DNA from: Pseudonocardia sp. EC080619-01
GTDB taxonomy: Bacteria > Actinomycetota > Actinomycetes > Mycobacteriales > Pseudonocardiaceae
Assembly (NCBI RefSeq): GCF_001420995.1
Contig: NZ_CP012184.1
Span: 232,501-296,500, forward strand
Direction of reading: 5' to 3'
Length of the DNA: 64,000 nt
A program made the translations under genes and the position numbers. The notes under the pieces were generated by a model. It did no database searches. It saw only the letters and a program-made list of their open reading frames with translations, and had not been told where the DNA came from. Positions 52,713 to 62,031 of this stretch are shown here, piece by piece (within the stretch, counting starts at the first letter, position 1; each line of letters starts with the position of its first letter).

Positions 52713-54221
52713 TCAGGCTCCGCCGGAGAGCTTCTCCCGCAGCGCGGCGAGCTGCTCGTCGCTGGCGAGGGAGCCGCCCGACTCGGCCTGGCCACCGCCG
52801 CTGCCACCGGTGCTGCTGCCGGCGCTGGGACGCTCGTCGCCCCCGCCCGAGGAGTAGTTGGCCGGCGCGACGTCGTCGCCACCCTCCGCCTCGGCCTCGG
52901 CGGCCTTGCGGATCTGCGCCATGTGCTGCTCGTAGCGGGCCTGGGCCTCGGAGTACTGCTTCTCCCAGGTGGAACGGGCCTCGTCGAAGCCCTCCTTCCA
53001 CTCGCCGGAGTCGACGTCGAAGCCCTCGGGGTAGATGTAGTTCCCCTGGTCGTCGTACTCGGCGGCCATGCCGTACCGGGTCGGGTCGAACTCGGTCTCG
53101 GTCGTCATGCCCTCGTTCGCCTGCTTCAGCGAGAGGGAGATGCGACGCCGGTCGAGGTCGATGTCGATGACCTTGACCATCGCGTCGTCGCCGACCTGGA
53201 CGACCTGCTCCGGCACCTCGACGTGGCGCTCGGCCAGCTCGGAGATGTGGACCAGGCCCTCGATGCCCTCCTCGACGCGGACGAACGCGCCGAACGGGAC
53301 GAGCTTGGTGACCTTGCCCGGGACGATCTGGCCGATCGCGTGGGTCCGGGCGTAGAGGCGCCACGGGTCCTCCTGGGTCGCCTTCAGCGACAGGGAGACC
53401 CGCTCGCGGTCGAGGTCCACGTCGAGGACCTCGACGGTGACCTCCTGGCCGACCTCGACCACCTCGGAGGGGTGGTCGATGTGCTTCCAGGACAGCTCGG
53501 AGACGTGCACCAGGCCGTCGACACCGCCCAGGTCGACGAACGCACCGAAGTTGACCACCGAGGAGACGACGCCCTTGCGGACCTGGCCGCGCTGCAGCTG
53601 GTTGAGGAACTCGCTGCGGACCTCGGACTGGGTCTGCTCGAGCCAGGCGCGGCGGGACAGGACCACGTTGTTGCGGTTCTTGTCCAGCTCGATGATCTTG
53701 GCCTCGATCTTGCGGCCGACGTACGGCTGCAGGTCGCGGACGCGGCGCATCTCGACCAGCGAGGCCGGGAGGAAGCCACGGAGCCCGATGTCCAGGATCA
53801 GGCCGCCCTTGACGACCTCGATGACGGTGCCCTCGACCGGCTCGTCGGCCTCCTTGAGGGCCTCGATCGTGCCCCAGGCGCGCTCGTACTGGGCGCGCTT
53901 CTTGGACAGGATCAGGCGGCCTTCCTTGTCCTCCTTCTGGAGGACGAGGGCCTCGACGAACTCGCCGACCTCGACGACCTCGGCGGGGTCGACGTCGTGC
54001 TTGATCGACAGCTCGCGCGAGGGGATGACGCCCTCGGTCTTGTAGCCGATGTCGAGCAGGACCTCGTCACGGTCGACCTTGACGATGGTGCCTTCGACGA
54101 TGTCGCCATCGTTGAAGTACTTGATCGTCTGGTCGATGGCGGCGAGGAAGTCCTCCTCCGACCCGATGTCGTTGATAGCGACCTGCGGCGTGGTCGGGGC
54201 GGCGGTGGTGTCGGTGGACAT
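52713..54221 (-). CDS. rpsA: 30S ribosomal protein S1
   Basis: mRNA-binding ribosomal protein, 502 residues from the ATG at 54221 (MSTDTTAAPTTPQVAINDIG). Four S1/OB domains are readable: GDIVEGTIVKVDRDEVLLDIGYKTEG, DEPVEGTVIEVVKGGLILDIG, GQVRKGVVSSVVNFGAFVDLGGVDGLVHVSEL, and GQIVPGKVTKLVPFGAFVRVEEGIEGLVHISEL. The acidic Gly/Ser-rich C-terminus is variable in the family. An ATG at 54254 is a less likely start. Confidence 0.97.
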   Translation of the reverse strand: MSTDTTAAPTTPQVAINDIGSEEDFLAAIDQTIKYFNDGDIVEGTIVKVDRDEVLLDIGYKTEGVIPSRELSIKHDVDPAEVVEVGEFVEALVLQKEDKEGRLILSKKRAQYERAWGTIEALKEADEPVEGTVIEVVKGGLILDIGLRGFLPASLVEMRRVRDLQPYVGRKIEAKIIELDKNRNNVVLSRRAWLEQTQSEVRSEFLNQLQRGQVRKGVVSSVVNFGAFVDLGGVDGLVHVSELSWKHIDHPSEVVEVGQEVTVEVLDVDLDRERVSLSLKATQEDPWRLYARTHAIGQIVPGKVTKLVPFGAFVRVEEGIEGLVHISELAERHVEVPEQVVQVGDDAMVKVIDIDLDRRRISLSLKQANEGMTTETEFDPTRYGMAAEYDDQGNYIYPEGFDVDSGEWKEGFDEARSTWEKQYSEAQARYEQHMAQIRKAAEAEAEGGDDVAPANYSSGGGDERPSAGSSTGGSGGGQAESGGSLASDEQLAALREKLSGGA

Positions 54222-54520
54222 GTAGTGGGGTGCTCCGATGGATTTCTCTGACATGGGCGGTCCGGTCCGCGCTGCTGCAGCAACGCTCACCGGTTCTGGT
54301 GCGTATAGCTGTGACGTTGTAACAGTCACCCTCTGGCGTCGATTCCCGTGGTCGGAACCTACGTGCGACGGGCGGTCGCGAGGCGGCGCAGGAGTGGCGC
54401 CGGGCGGTCGTCCGACACGTTGACCACGGTCAGGAAATCATGCTACGCGGCACCGAAAGTCCCGGGCAATGCGGGTCCGGTAAACGGGCGAACGGCCGGC
54501 ACTGCGACGATCGGGTGGCG

Positions 54521-55375
54521 ATGAGCAGCCGCGACGAGTATTCCTCCGCCGAGACCGCCGTCGGGACCGCGGGCGTGGCCCGGCGCCGGGTGTCCGGCGC
54601 CGAGTCCGAGGCCGCGGGCCGCCGGTGGTGGGACGCCGACGCCGACGCCGACGACTACCTGGCCGAGCACGGTGCCGACATCGGCGACGCGGCGTTCGTC
54701 TGGTGCCCGGAGAACCTCCACGAGGACGAGGCGGAGCTGCTCGGCCCGCGGGAGTCCCTCGCCGGCAGGCGGGTCCTGGAGATCGGCGCGGGGTCGGCCC
54801 CCTGCAGCCGGTGGCTCGCCGCGCACGGCGCGCACCCGGTCGCGCTGGACGTCTCCGGCGGCATGCTCCGGCACGCCGCGGCGCTCAACGGACGGACCGG
54901 GATCGCGGTGCCGCTCGTCCAGGCGGGCGCGGAGCACCTGCCGTTCGGCGACCGGACCTTCGACCTGGCCTGCTCCGCCTTCGGCGCGATCCCGTTCGTC
55001 GCGGAGCCGGAGCGGGTCATGCGCGAGGTGCACCGGGTGCTGCGCCCCGGCGGGCGCTGGGTGTTCGCGGTGAACCATCCGATGCGCTGGATGTTCCCCG
55101 ACGATCCCGGCCCGGCCGGCCTGACCGTCACGCAGTCGTACTTCGACCGGACGCCCTACCTCGAGGTCGACGCGCAGGGCCGGGCCACCTACGTCGAGCA
55201 CCACCGGACGATCGGCGACCGGGTGCGCGACGTCGTCGCCGCCGGGCTGGTCCTCGAGGACCTGGTGGAGCCGGAGTGGCCGGAGGGGCACGACCGGGTG
55301 TGGGGCCAGTGGTCGCCGCTGCGGGGCGAGCTCTTCCCGGGCACCGCGATCCTGGTGACCCGCAGGCCCGCGTGA
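54521..55375 (+). CDS. Class I SAM-dependent methyltransferase
   Basis: 284 residues from the ATG at 54521 (MSSRDEYSSAETAVG). SAM-binding motif I VLEIGAGSAPCSRWLA, acidic motif II VALDVSGGML, motif III DLACSAFGAIPFVAE and HRVLRPGGRWVFAVNHPMRW. Substrate unknown; the WWDADADADDYLAEHG start is typical of an actinobacterial group that lies next to rpsA. Divergent from rpsA with a 299-base gap that holds both promoters. Confidence 0.85.
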   Translation: MSSRDEYSSAETAVGTAGVARRRVSGAESEAAGRRWWDADADADDYLAEHGADIGDAAFVWCPENLHEDEAELLGPRESLAGRRVLEIGAGSAPCSRWLAAHGAHPVALDVSGGMLRHAAALNGRTGIAVPLVQAGAEHLPFGDRTFDLACSAFGAIPFVAEPERVMREVHRVLRPGGRWVFAVNHPMRWMFPDDPGPAGLTVTQSYFDRTPYLEVDAQGRATYVEHHRTIGDRVRDVVAAGLVLEDLVEPEWPEGHDRVWGQWSPLRGELFPGTAILVTRRPA

Positions 55376-55380
55376 GCGCC

Positions 55381-55406
55381 GGGCGGGCCGGCGCACCGGC
55401 CCGCCC
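55381..55406. terminator. Bidirectional hairpin terminator
   Basis: GGGCGGGCCGG pairs with CCGGCCCGCCC around a CGCA loop, between the convergent methyltransferase and carbonic anhydrase genes. Confidence 0.7.
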
Positions 55407-55412
55407 GTGCGG

Positions 55413-56006
55413 TCAGAGCCCGACGACCGCGCCGGTCTCCAGGTCGTAGCGGGCGCCGACGATCGTCAGCCGCCCGTCGCGCACCAGCTCGGCGAGCGCC
55501 GGCTCGGTGCCGAGCTGCGCGACCTCGCGGCGGACGTTGGCGTCCACCGCGGCGGCCACGGCCTCGTCGCCCTCACCCGAGCAGACGGGCGCGATGTCGC
55601 CGACCAGCCACCCCAACGGCGCGGGTGCCGGGGTGTCGCCGCCGGCCGCCACCGAGACCGCCGCCTTCACCGCACCGCAGTGCGAGTGACCCAGCACGAC
55701 CAGCAGCGGGATGCCCAGCGCACCCGCCCCGTAGGCGAGGGTGCCGCGCACCGCGTCGTCCACGACCTGACCCGCGGTCCGGACGACGAACAGGTCGCCC
55801 AGGCCGAGGTCGAACACCAGCTCCGCGGGGACCCGGGAGTCCGCACAGGACAGCACCATCGCCGCGGGCGCCTGGCCGCCGACGGCCGACTCCCGGTCCC
55901 GGGCCGTGCGGTGCGGCCCGGTGGTCTCGTCGCGCTGCCAGCGCCCGTTGCCCTCGAGCATCGTCGACCACGCCTCGGTCGCGGTCGGCCTGCCGTCGTT
56001 CGCCAT
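55413..56006 (-). CDS. Beta-carbonic anhydrase (cytosolic)
   Basis: Zinc enzyme interconverting CO2 and bicarbonate, 197 residues. SCADSRVPAELVFDLGLGDLFVVRTAGQ with the Cys and Asp-Arg dyad, and VLGHSHCGAVKAAV with His and Cys complete the zinc site. No signal peptide. A second, exported-looking paralogue lies 134 bases upstream on the same strand. Confidence 0.93.
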   Translation of the reverse strand: MANDGRPTATEAWSTMLEGNGRWQRDETTGPHRTARDRESAVGGQAPAAMVLSCADSRVPAELVFDLGLGDLFVVRTAGQVVDDAVRGTLAYGAGALGIPLLVVLGHSHCGAVKAAVSVAAGGDTPAPAPLGWLVGDIAPVCSGEGDEAVAAAVDANVRREVAQLGTEPALAELVRDGRLTIVGARYDLETGAVVGL

Positions 56007-56140
56007 GAACCTCTCGTTCCGCTAGGGATGCACCGTCGGTGATCACGATCGCGGGAACCGGTCGGATCGGGCAAGTGCGCACGCCGCGATGTGTCGAGCA
56101 CCGCGGCCGCCCGGGAGGGCCGGGCCGGACCGGCTGCGGC

Positions 56141-56869
56141 TCAGACGATCCGGTCGACCCGCCCGGTCCCCAGGTCGTAACGGGCACCCACCACCGTCGG
56201 CACCCCGCCGGACCCCGGCCCCGACAGGTCCGGGTCGGCCCGCAGTACCGCCACGATCCGCCGGACGTTCTCGTCCACCCCGGCGGCGATCCGCTCCTCG
56301 CGCGTGCCGGACGCGGGGAGCGCCGGCGCGATCGCGTCGACCAGGAAGCCGAGACGGCCGGACGGCTCCTCCCCCGCCGCCGCGGCGTCCACGGCCGCGG
56401 CGACGGCGCCGCAGGACGTGTGACCGAGCACCACGACCAGCGGGATCCCCAGCTCGGCCCGGCCGAACTCCAGGCTGCCCCGCACGGCGTCGTCGAGCAC
56501 CTGGCCCGCGGTCCGGACGGTGAGCAGGTCACCGAGCCCCTGGTCGAACACGAGCTCGGGCGGCACCCGGGAGTCGACGCAGCAGAGCACGGTCGCGAAG
56601 GGGTGCTGCCCGCCGACCAGCCGGGTCCGGACCTCGGCGCCCTCGTGCGGGTGCTCGGGATGCAGGTCGCGCCAGCGCCGGTTGCCCTCGGCGAGGCGCC
56701 GCAGTGCCCCGTCGGCGTCCGGCACGGCCTCCGGGATCCCCGGTGCCGCGGCGCGCGCCGCTCCCCCGGGTGCCGCGGCGGCCGCCGTGGCGGGCACGCC
56801 CGCACCGACCAGGGCCAGTCCTGTCCCCACCGCGCCCCGCAACACCTGACGCCGTCCGATCCCGTCCAT
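56141..56869 (-). CDS. Beta-carbonic anhydrase with Tat signal
   Basis: 242 residues from the ATG at 56869. Opens MDGIGRRQVLRGAVGTGLAL, a twin-arginine signal, with a probable cleavage after the Ala-rich stretch. Mature part: CCVDSRVPPELVFDQGLGD and VVLGHTSCGAVAAAVDAA provide the zinc Cys, Asp-Arg, His, Cys set; NRRWRDLHPEHPH is the usual N-terminal helix region. Tat export means folding with zinc inside before secretion. Same strand and direction as the cytosolic paralogue. Confidence 0.9.
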   Translation of the reverse strand: MDGIGRRQVLRGAVGTGLALVGAGVPATAAAAAPGGAARAAAPGIPEAVPDADGALRRLAEGNRRWRDLHPEHPHEGAEVRTRLVGGQHPFATVLCCVDSRVPPELVFDQGLGDLLTVRTAGQVLDDAVRGSLEFGRAELGIPLVVVLGHTSCGAVAAAVDAAAAGEEPSGRLGFLVDAIAPALPASGTREERIAAGVDENVRRIVAVLRADPDLSGPGSGGVPTVVGARYDLGTGRVDRIV

Positions 56870-57024
56870 CTGCCGCCCCCGTCGCCGACCGAAAGTTTGC
56901 AATGCTCTCTATTATGGAACGAAACGCTATCGCCACCCCTTCGAGTGATCAAGGGGATCCGGAGTCGCCGTCGTCACCGCGTCCCTTCGTCCGGCGGGCC
57001 CGCAGGGGTCGTAGGGTCGCTCCC

Positions 57025-57453
57025 GTGCCGATCGACGCCGCCGAGCTCCCCGAGATGTCCCCCGAGCACTCCGCCGAGCAGCTGGGCGAGCGGATGGGCA
57101 TCGAGCTGCTCACGACGACCGCCGACGAGGTCGTCGGGCGGATGCCGGTCGCGGGCAACCGTCAGCCGTACGGCCTCCTGCACGGCGGCGCGAGCGCGGT
57201 GCTCGCCGAGACCCTCGGCTCGGTGCTGGCGGCACTCAACGCGCTGCCCGAGCGGTTCCCGGTCGGCCTCGAGCTGTCCTGCACCCACCACCGGTCGGCC
57301 ACCTCGGGACACGTCACCGGCACGGCCCGCGCGATCCACATGGGACGGTCCACGTCGACGTCCGAGATCGTGCTCGTGGACGACGACGGGCGTCGCGTCT
57401 GCACCGCGAAGCTCACCTGTCTGCACCGGGACACACGACCGCTCGTGTCCTGA
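57025..57453 (+). CDS. Hotdog-fold thioesterase (PaaI/YdiI type)
   Basis: 142 residues from a GTG at 57025 (VPIDAAELPEMSPEHS). Core motif GNRQPYGLLHGGASAVLAETLGS contains the HGG segment and catalytic Glu/Asp of the 4-hydroxybenzoyl-CoA thioesterase-like family; HHRSATSGHVTGTARAIHMGR follows. Hydrolyses an acyl- or aryl-CoA thioester, substrate unknown. Gene is divergent from the Tat carbonic anhydrase. Confidence 0.88.
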   Translation: MPIDAAELPEMSPEHSAEQLGERMGIELLTTTADEVVGRMPVAGNRQPYGLLHGGASAVLAETLGSVLAALNALPERFPVGLELSCTHHRSATSGHVTGTARAIHMGRSTSTSEIVLVDDDGRRVCTAKLTCLHRDTRPLVS

Positions 57454-57591
57454 TCCTCGCCCTGCGGTACCGCCGCGTTACGTCTCGGCTACGGCCTCGT
57501 TCGAGACGCTCGTACCAGTCCTCTCCTCGGCTAGGTTCCGTCCGATCACCCACCCGGGTGTCGTACGACGCCCCACGAGGACGGACGAACG

Positions 57592-59001
57592 TTGCCACCA
57601 CCCCGCACACCGCTCCGGAGGAGCGCCCCACGCGCGGGTGACGTCCGCGCGGGCGCCCCACGGCGGTCCCCGACCCCGGCCGCGGTCCGCTGGCTGATCG
57701 GGCTGATGATCGCGCTGATCGGCACGATCACGCTGTCCGGCACCGCGCTCGCCGCCGCCGCGCCCGCACCCGCCCCGGCCGCCGCGCCCGCGGCGGCACT
57801 CCCCGCCCAGTCCCAGGACGGCATCGACGTCAGCGGCACGCTGCGCGACCAGAACGGTCAGCCGCTCGCCGGCGTCACGATCGTCGCGGCCCGCGACGGC
57901 GCCCCGGTCGCCCAGGCCACCTCGCAGGCGAACGGCCGGTGGGAGCTCACCGTCCCGGCGGCGGGGAGCTACACCTTCCGCCTCGACGAGGCCACCCTCC
58001 CGCCGGGCACCCAGGTGCTCCAGGGCGAGACGACCCGCGAGGTCGCCGAGGGCTCGCTGAACACCGTCGTCTTCCGGTTCGGCGAGGAGGTCCAGGGGGC
58101 CGCCACCGGCGGCTTCGCGACGTTCCTGCGGCTGCTGGTCGACGGCATCCGGTTCGGCCTGGTCATCGGGATCTCCGCGATCGGCCTGTCGCTGATCTTC
58201 GGCACCACCGGCCTGACCAACTTCGCGCACGGCGAGATGGTCACCATCGGAGCCGTCGTCGCCTGGTACATCAACGTCGTCGGCGGGGTCCAGCTGATCC
58301 CGGCGACGATCATCGCGGTGCTCGTCGGAGCGGCGCTCGGCGCCGCCAACGACCTCGGGATCTGGCGCAGGCTCCGGAGGCGGGGCGCCGGGCTGATCGC
58401 CCAGCTCGTCGTCTCGATCGGCCTGTCGATCGCGCTCCGCTACCTGATCCTGATCTTCTTCGGTGGCCGGTCGGAGTCCTTCACCGACTACACCGCCCAG
58501 CAGGTGCGCAACTACGGCCCGATCGCGCTCACCGACAAGGACCTGTCGGCGATCGTCATCGCCGTCGTCGTGCTCCTCGGGGTGGCGCTGCTCCTGCAGC
58601 GCACCCGGATCGGCAAGGCGATGCGCGCGGTGTCGGACAACCGGGACCTCGCGGCGTCCTCGGGCATCAACGTGGACCGGGTCATCCTGTTCGTCTGGAT
58701 GCTCGGCGGCGGGCTGGCCACCCTCGGCGGTGTGCTGTTCGCGCTGTCCGAGCTCTCCAGCACGGTGCAGTACGAGATGGGCTTCCGGCTCCTGCTGCTG
58801 ATGTTCGCCGGCGTCATCCTCGGCGGCCTGGGCACGGCCTACGGCGCGCTGCTCGGATGCCTCATCGTCGGCATCCTCGTGCAGCTGTCCACGCTCGTGC
58901 TGCCGCTCGACCTCAAGTACCTCGGCGGTCTGGCGGTGCTGATCGTGATCCTGGTGTTCCGTCCGCAGGGCCTGCTCGGGTCCAAGGCCCGGATCGGCTG
59001 A
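57592..59001 (+). CDS. livH: Branched-chain amino-acid ABC permease LivH with extracytoplasmic N-terminal domain
   Basis: 469 residues, about 170 more than usual. After a signal-like helix (VRWLIGLMIALIGTITLSGTALA) and an Ala/Pro stretch comes a carboxypeptidase-regulatory-like beta-sandwich (DVSGTLRDQNGQPLAGVTIVAA ... GRWELTVPAAGSYTFRLDE), then the LivH permease from about residue 178 (FLRLLVDGIRFGLVIGISAIGLSLIFGTTGLTNFAHGEMV). TTG start at 57592. The extra domain should lie outside the membrane near the binding protein. First of four coupled genes livHMGF. Confidence 0.9.
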   Translation: MPPPRTPLRRSAPRAGDVRAGAPRRSPTPAAVRWLIGLMIALIGTITLSGTALAAAAPAPAPAAAPAAALPAQSQDGIDVSGTLRDQNGQPLAGVTIVAARDGAPVAQATSQANGRWELTVPAAGSYTFRLDEATLPPGTQVLQGETTREVAEGSLNTVVFRFGEEVQGAATGGFATFLRLLVDGIRFGLVIGISAIGLSLIFGTTGLTNFAHGEMVTIGAVVAWYINVVGGVQLIPATIIAVLVGAALGAANDLGIWRRLRRRGAGLIAQLVVSIGLSIALRYLILIFFGGRSESFTDYTAQQVRNYGPIALTDKDLSAIVIAVVVLLGVALLLQRTRIGKAMRAVSDNRDLAASSGINVDRVILFVWMLGGGLATLGGVLFALSELSSTVQYEMGFRLLLLMFAGVILGGLGTAYGALLGCLIVGILVQLSTLVLPLDLKYLGGLAVLIVILVFRPQGLLGSKARIG

Positions 59002-59012
59002 GGGGGGACACC

Positions 59013-60008
59013 GTGATCGATGTCGGACAACTCCTGACCGTCGGGTTCTCGCAGCTGATCGGCCCCTCGGCCATCTTCTTCGCGCTGCTGGCACTCGGCC
59101 TGAACATCCACTTCGGCTACACCGGACTGCTGAACTTCGGCCAGATCGGCTTCGCGCTGGTCGGCGCCTACGGCATGGGCATCTCCGTGGCCAACTTCGG
59201 TGCCCCGCTCTGGCTCGGTGTGATCATCGGTATGGCCTGCGGCGTCGCGCTGGCGCTGATCCTGGGCATCCCGACACTGCGGCTGCGGGCGGACTACCTC
59301 GCGATCGTGACGATCGCGGCCGCCGAGATCCTGCGGCTCGTCACCCGCTCCACCTCGCAGACCGACTTCACCGGCGGCACCCAGGGCCTCACCGGCTTCG
59401 CCGACGCGTTCGCCGCGGCGAACCCGTTCACCCAGCCGTCCTACGACATCCTGGGACTCGAGGTCCGCGGGCCGGACCTGTGGGCGATCCTCGTGGGCTG
59501 GACGATCGTCGGGCTGTGCGTGCTGCTCACCTGGCTGCTCGTGCGGAGCCCGTGGGGCCGCGTCCTCAAGGCGATCCGCGAGGACGAGGACGCCGCGCGG
59601 GCGCTGGGCAAGAACGTGTTCGCCTACAAGATGCAGGCGCTCTCCCTCGGTGGCGTGTTCGGCGCCCTCGGCGGGATCTTCTTCGCCCTGGCGACCCAGT
59701 CCCTCACGCCGGACTTCTACTCCCCGCCGCAGACGTTCTTCGCCTACGCCGCGCTCATCCTCGGCGGCGCGGGCCGCGTCTTCGGGCCGGTGATCGGTGC
59801 GATGCTGTTCTGGTTCCTGCTCTCCATCGCCGACGCGTTCCTGCGCCAGGCGACGGCGGGCGAGAACCCGCTGCTGCCCTTCATCTCGTCCCAGGACGTC
59901 GGCGCGATCCGGTTCGTGCTCGTCGGCGCCTTCCTGGGCCTCATGATGGTGTACCGACCACAGGGCATCTTCGGACGCCGGAGGGAGGTGCTCGGCGATG
60001 GCCGCTGA
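59013..60008 (+). CDS. livM: Branched-chain amino-acid ABC permease LivM
   Basis: 331-residue membrane permease from a GTG at 59013 behind AGGGGGG. FFALLALGLNIHFGYTGLLNFGQIGFALVGAYG is the LivM signature; SPWGRVLKAIREDEDAARALGKNVFAYKMQAL is the ATPase-coupling loop. Overlaps livG by 11 bases. Confidence 0.95.
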   Translation: MIDVGQLLTVGFSQLIGPSAIFFALLALGLNIHFGYTGLLNFGQIGFALVGAYGMGISVANFGAPLWLGVIIGMACGVALALILGIPTLRLRADYLAIVTIAAAEILRLVTRSTSQTDFTGGTQGLTGFADAFAAANPFTQPSYDILGLEVRGPDLWAILVGWTIVGLCVLLTWLLVRSPWGRVLKAIREDEDAARALGKNVFAYKMQALSLGGVFGALGGIFFALATQSLTPDFYSPPQTFFAYAALILGGAGRVFGPVIGAMLFWFLLSIADAFLRQATAGENPLLPFISSQDVGAIRFVLVGAFLGLMMVYRPQGIFGRRREVLGDGR

Positions 60009-61071
60009 CCGCGGTCCCCACGGGGACGACAGCCCAGACAGCACTGACGACACCGAGATCACCCGGGACACCGCGCTCACCGGCGCGGACACCACGGACA
60101 CCGGGAACGCCCCTGCCGACCGCCCCGACCCGGGCCGCGCGCTGGCCGGCGTGTCCCCCGAGCCGGGGGTCGCCAAGCCGGACGCGGTGCTCACCGTGGA
60201 CGGGGTGACCCGCACCTTCGGCGGCCTCACCGCCGTCGACGTGGGGCACCTCGAGTTCCAGCGCGGCGCCATCACCGGCCTGATCGGGCCGAACGGCGCC
60301 GGGAAGACCACCCTGTTCAACCTGCTCACCGGCTTCGACCGGGCCGACTCCGGCTCGTGGGTCTACGACGGCACGCCGCTGCAGAAGCTGCCGCCGCACC
60401 GGGTGGCACGCCGCGGCGTCGTCCGCACGTTCCAGCTGACCAAGGCCCTGGCCGGCATGACCGTCATCGAGAACATGCGCCTCGGCGCCACCGGCCAGCG
60501 CGGGGAGAGCTTCCTCGGCGCGCTGTTCACCGGCTGGGGCGCCCAGGAACGGCAGATCACCGAGCGGGCCCACGAGCTGCTGGCCCGCTTCAAGCTCGAC
60601 ACCAAGGCCGACGACCTGGCGGGCTCGCTCTCCGGCGGGCAGCGCAAGCTGCTCGAGATGGCGCGCGCGCTGATGATGCAGCCGAAGGTCGTCATGCTCG
60701 ACGAGCCGATGGCGGGCGTGAACCCGGCGCTCACCCAGAGCCTGCTGGGTCACGTGAAGTCGCTGCGCGACGAGGGCATGAGCGTGGTGTTCGTCGAGCA
60801 CGACATGGACGTCATCCGCGACATCTCCGACTGGGTCGTCGTCATGGCCCAGGGGCAGGTCATCGCGGAGGGGCCGCCGGCGGCGCTGTCGTCGAACCAG
60901 GCCGTCGTCGACGCCTACCTGGGCGCCCACCACGACCAGGTGCTCGAGTTCGACGCCGACGGCAACCCGGTGGGCGAGACCGCCGACCTGGTCGCCGAGA
61001 TGGAGGCCGAGGAGCTCGGGGAGGCCGAGCACGGCCGGGACGCCCGGTCCGACGAGGAGAAGCGCACATGA
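59998..61071 (+). CDS. livG: Branched-chain amino-acid ABC ATPase LivG
   Basis: 357 residues, with a roughly 60-residue Asp/Thr-rich N-terminal extension before VLTVDGVTRTFGGLTAV and an acidic C-terminal tail. Walker A GPNGAGKTTLFN, signature SLSGGQRKLLEMARAL, Walker B VVMLDEPMAGVNP, switch His in FVEHDMDV. RTFQLTKALAGMTVIENM is the LivG-type Q-loop region. Confidence 0.95.
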   Translation: MAADRGPHGDDSPDSTDDTEITRDTALTGADTTDTGNAPADRPDPGRALAGVSPEPGVAKPDAVLTVDGVTRTFGGLTAVDVGHLEFQRGAITGLIGPNGAGKTTLFNLLTGFDRADSGSWVYDGTPLQKLPPHRVARRGVVRTFQLTKALAGMTVIENMRLGATGQRGESFLGALFTGWGAQERQITERAHELLARFKLDTKADDLAGSLSGGQRKLLEMARALMMQPKVVMLDEPMAGVNPALTQSLLGHVKSLRDEGMSVVFVEHDMDVIRDISDWVVVMAQGQVIAEGPPAALSSNQAVVDAYLGAHHDQVLEFDADGNPVGETADLVAEMEAEELGEAEHGRDARSDEEKRT

Positions 61072-61883
61072 CCGAGAACCCCGGCCCGGGCACGACCCGG
61101 GACGCGGAGCAGGCGGCGACGCCGGAGGCACACCGCGAGCTGGCCGAGGGGGCGCTGCTGCGCGTCGACTCGCTCGTCGCGGGGTACGTGCCGGGGGTCG
61201 ACATCCTCAACGACAGCGACTTCTTCCTGCGCGACGGGGAGATCGTCGGGATCATCGGCCCGAACGGCGCCGGCAAGTCCACGCTGCTCAAGGCGATGTT
61301 CGGGCTGATCCCGGTGCGCCGGGGCACGGTCCGGCTGCGCGACGCCGACATCACCGGCGCCAAGGCGCACGCCCTGGTCACCAAGGGGCTCGGCTACGTG
61401 CCCCAGCGGGACAACGTGTTCCCCTCGCTCTCGATCGAGGAGAACCTGGAGATGGGCGTGTACCTGCGCCCCCGGACCTTCGCGAAGCGGTTCGAGGTCG
61501 TCGCGGACCTGTTCCCGATGCTGGGACAGCGCCGGAAGACCAAGGCCGGGTCGCTGTCCGGCGGTGAGCGCCAGATGGTCGCGATGGGCCGGGCGCTGAT
61601 GATGGAGCCGTCGGTCCTGCTGCTCGACGAGCCCTCCGCGGGCCTGTCGCCGATGTTGCAGGACGAGGTCTTCGTGCGCTGCAAGCGGATCAACGCCGCC
61701 GGCGTCTCGGTGATCATGGTCGAGCAGAACGCCCGCCGGTGCCTGCAGATCTGCGACCGCGGCTACGTCCTGGACCAGGGCCGGGCCGCCTACACCGCGG
61801 GTGGCCGGGAGCTGCTGAACGACCCGAAGGTCATCGAGCTGTACCTCGGCACGCTGGCCGGGAGCAGCGAGAAGAAGGACTGA
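61068..61883 (+). CDS. livF: Branched-chain amino-acid ABC ATPase LivF
   Basis: 271 residues; ATG overlaps the livG stop (ATGA). VDSLVAGYVPGVDILNDSDFFLRDGEIVGI, Walker A GPNGAGKSTLLKAMFG, GYVPQRDNVFPSLSIEENLEMG (LivF Q-loop), signature SLSGGERQMVAMGRALM, Walker B VLLLDEPSAGLSP. Last gene of the operon, followed by a strong terminator. Confidence 0.95.
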   Translation: MTENPGPGTTRDAEQAATPEAHRELAEGALLRVDSLVAGYVPGVDILNDSDFFLRDGEIVGIIGPNGAGKSTLLKAMFGLIPVRRGTVRLRDADITGAKAHALVTKGLGYVPQRDNVFPSLSIEENLEMGVYLRPRTFAKRFEVVADLFPMLGQRRKTKAGSLSGGERQMVAMGRALMMEPSVLLLDEPSAGLSPMLQDEVFVRCKRINAAGVSVIMVEQNARRCLQICDRGYVLDQGRAAYTAGGRELLNDPKVIELYLGTLAGSSEKKD

Positions 61884-61902
61884 GCCGCTCCTCCGGCGAC
61901 GG

Positions 61903-61938
61903 ACGGCCCCGCACCCCTTCGAAGGGGTGCGGGGCCGT
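61903..61938 (+). terminator. Terminator after livHMGF
   Basis: A perfect 36-base palindrome: ACGGCCCCGCACCCCTTC and its complement, 19 bases after the livF stop, followed by TCGT. Confidence 0.85.
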
Positions 61939-61975
61939 TCGTCGTTCCCGGAACCAGGTCGCCGGCCCGCGGACG

Positions 61976-62013
61976 CCCGAGGGGCGGACCGCCATGGCGG
62001 ACCGCCCCTCGGG
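61976..62013 (-). terminator. Terminator after livK
   Basis: CCCGAGGGGCGG pairs with CCGCCCCTCGGG around a loop that itself holds the palindrome CCGCCATGGCGG. It lies 18 bases past the livK stop on the minus strand. Confidence 0.8.
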
Positions 62014-62031
62014 ATCGTCGTGCGCGGTGCG

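Noticed and set aside
57490..57515. TCGAGACGCTCGTACC near livH, considered as a LexA box
   Set aside because: Does not fit TCGAAC-N4-GTTCGA beyond a few bases.
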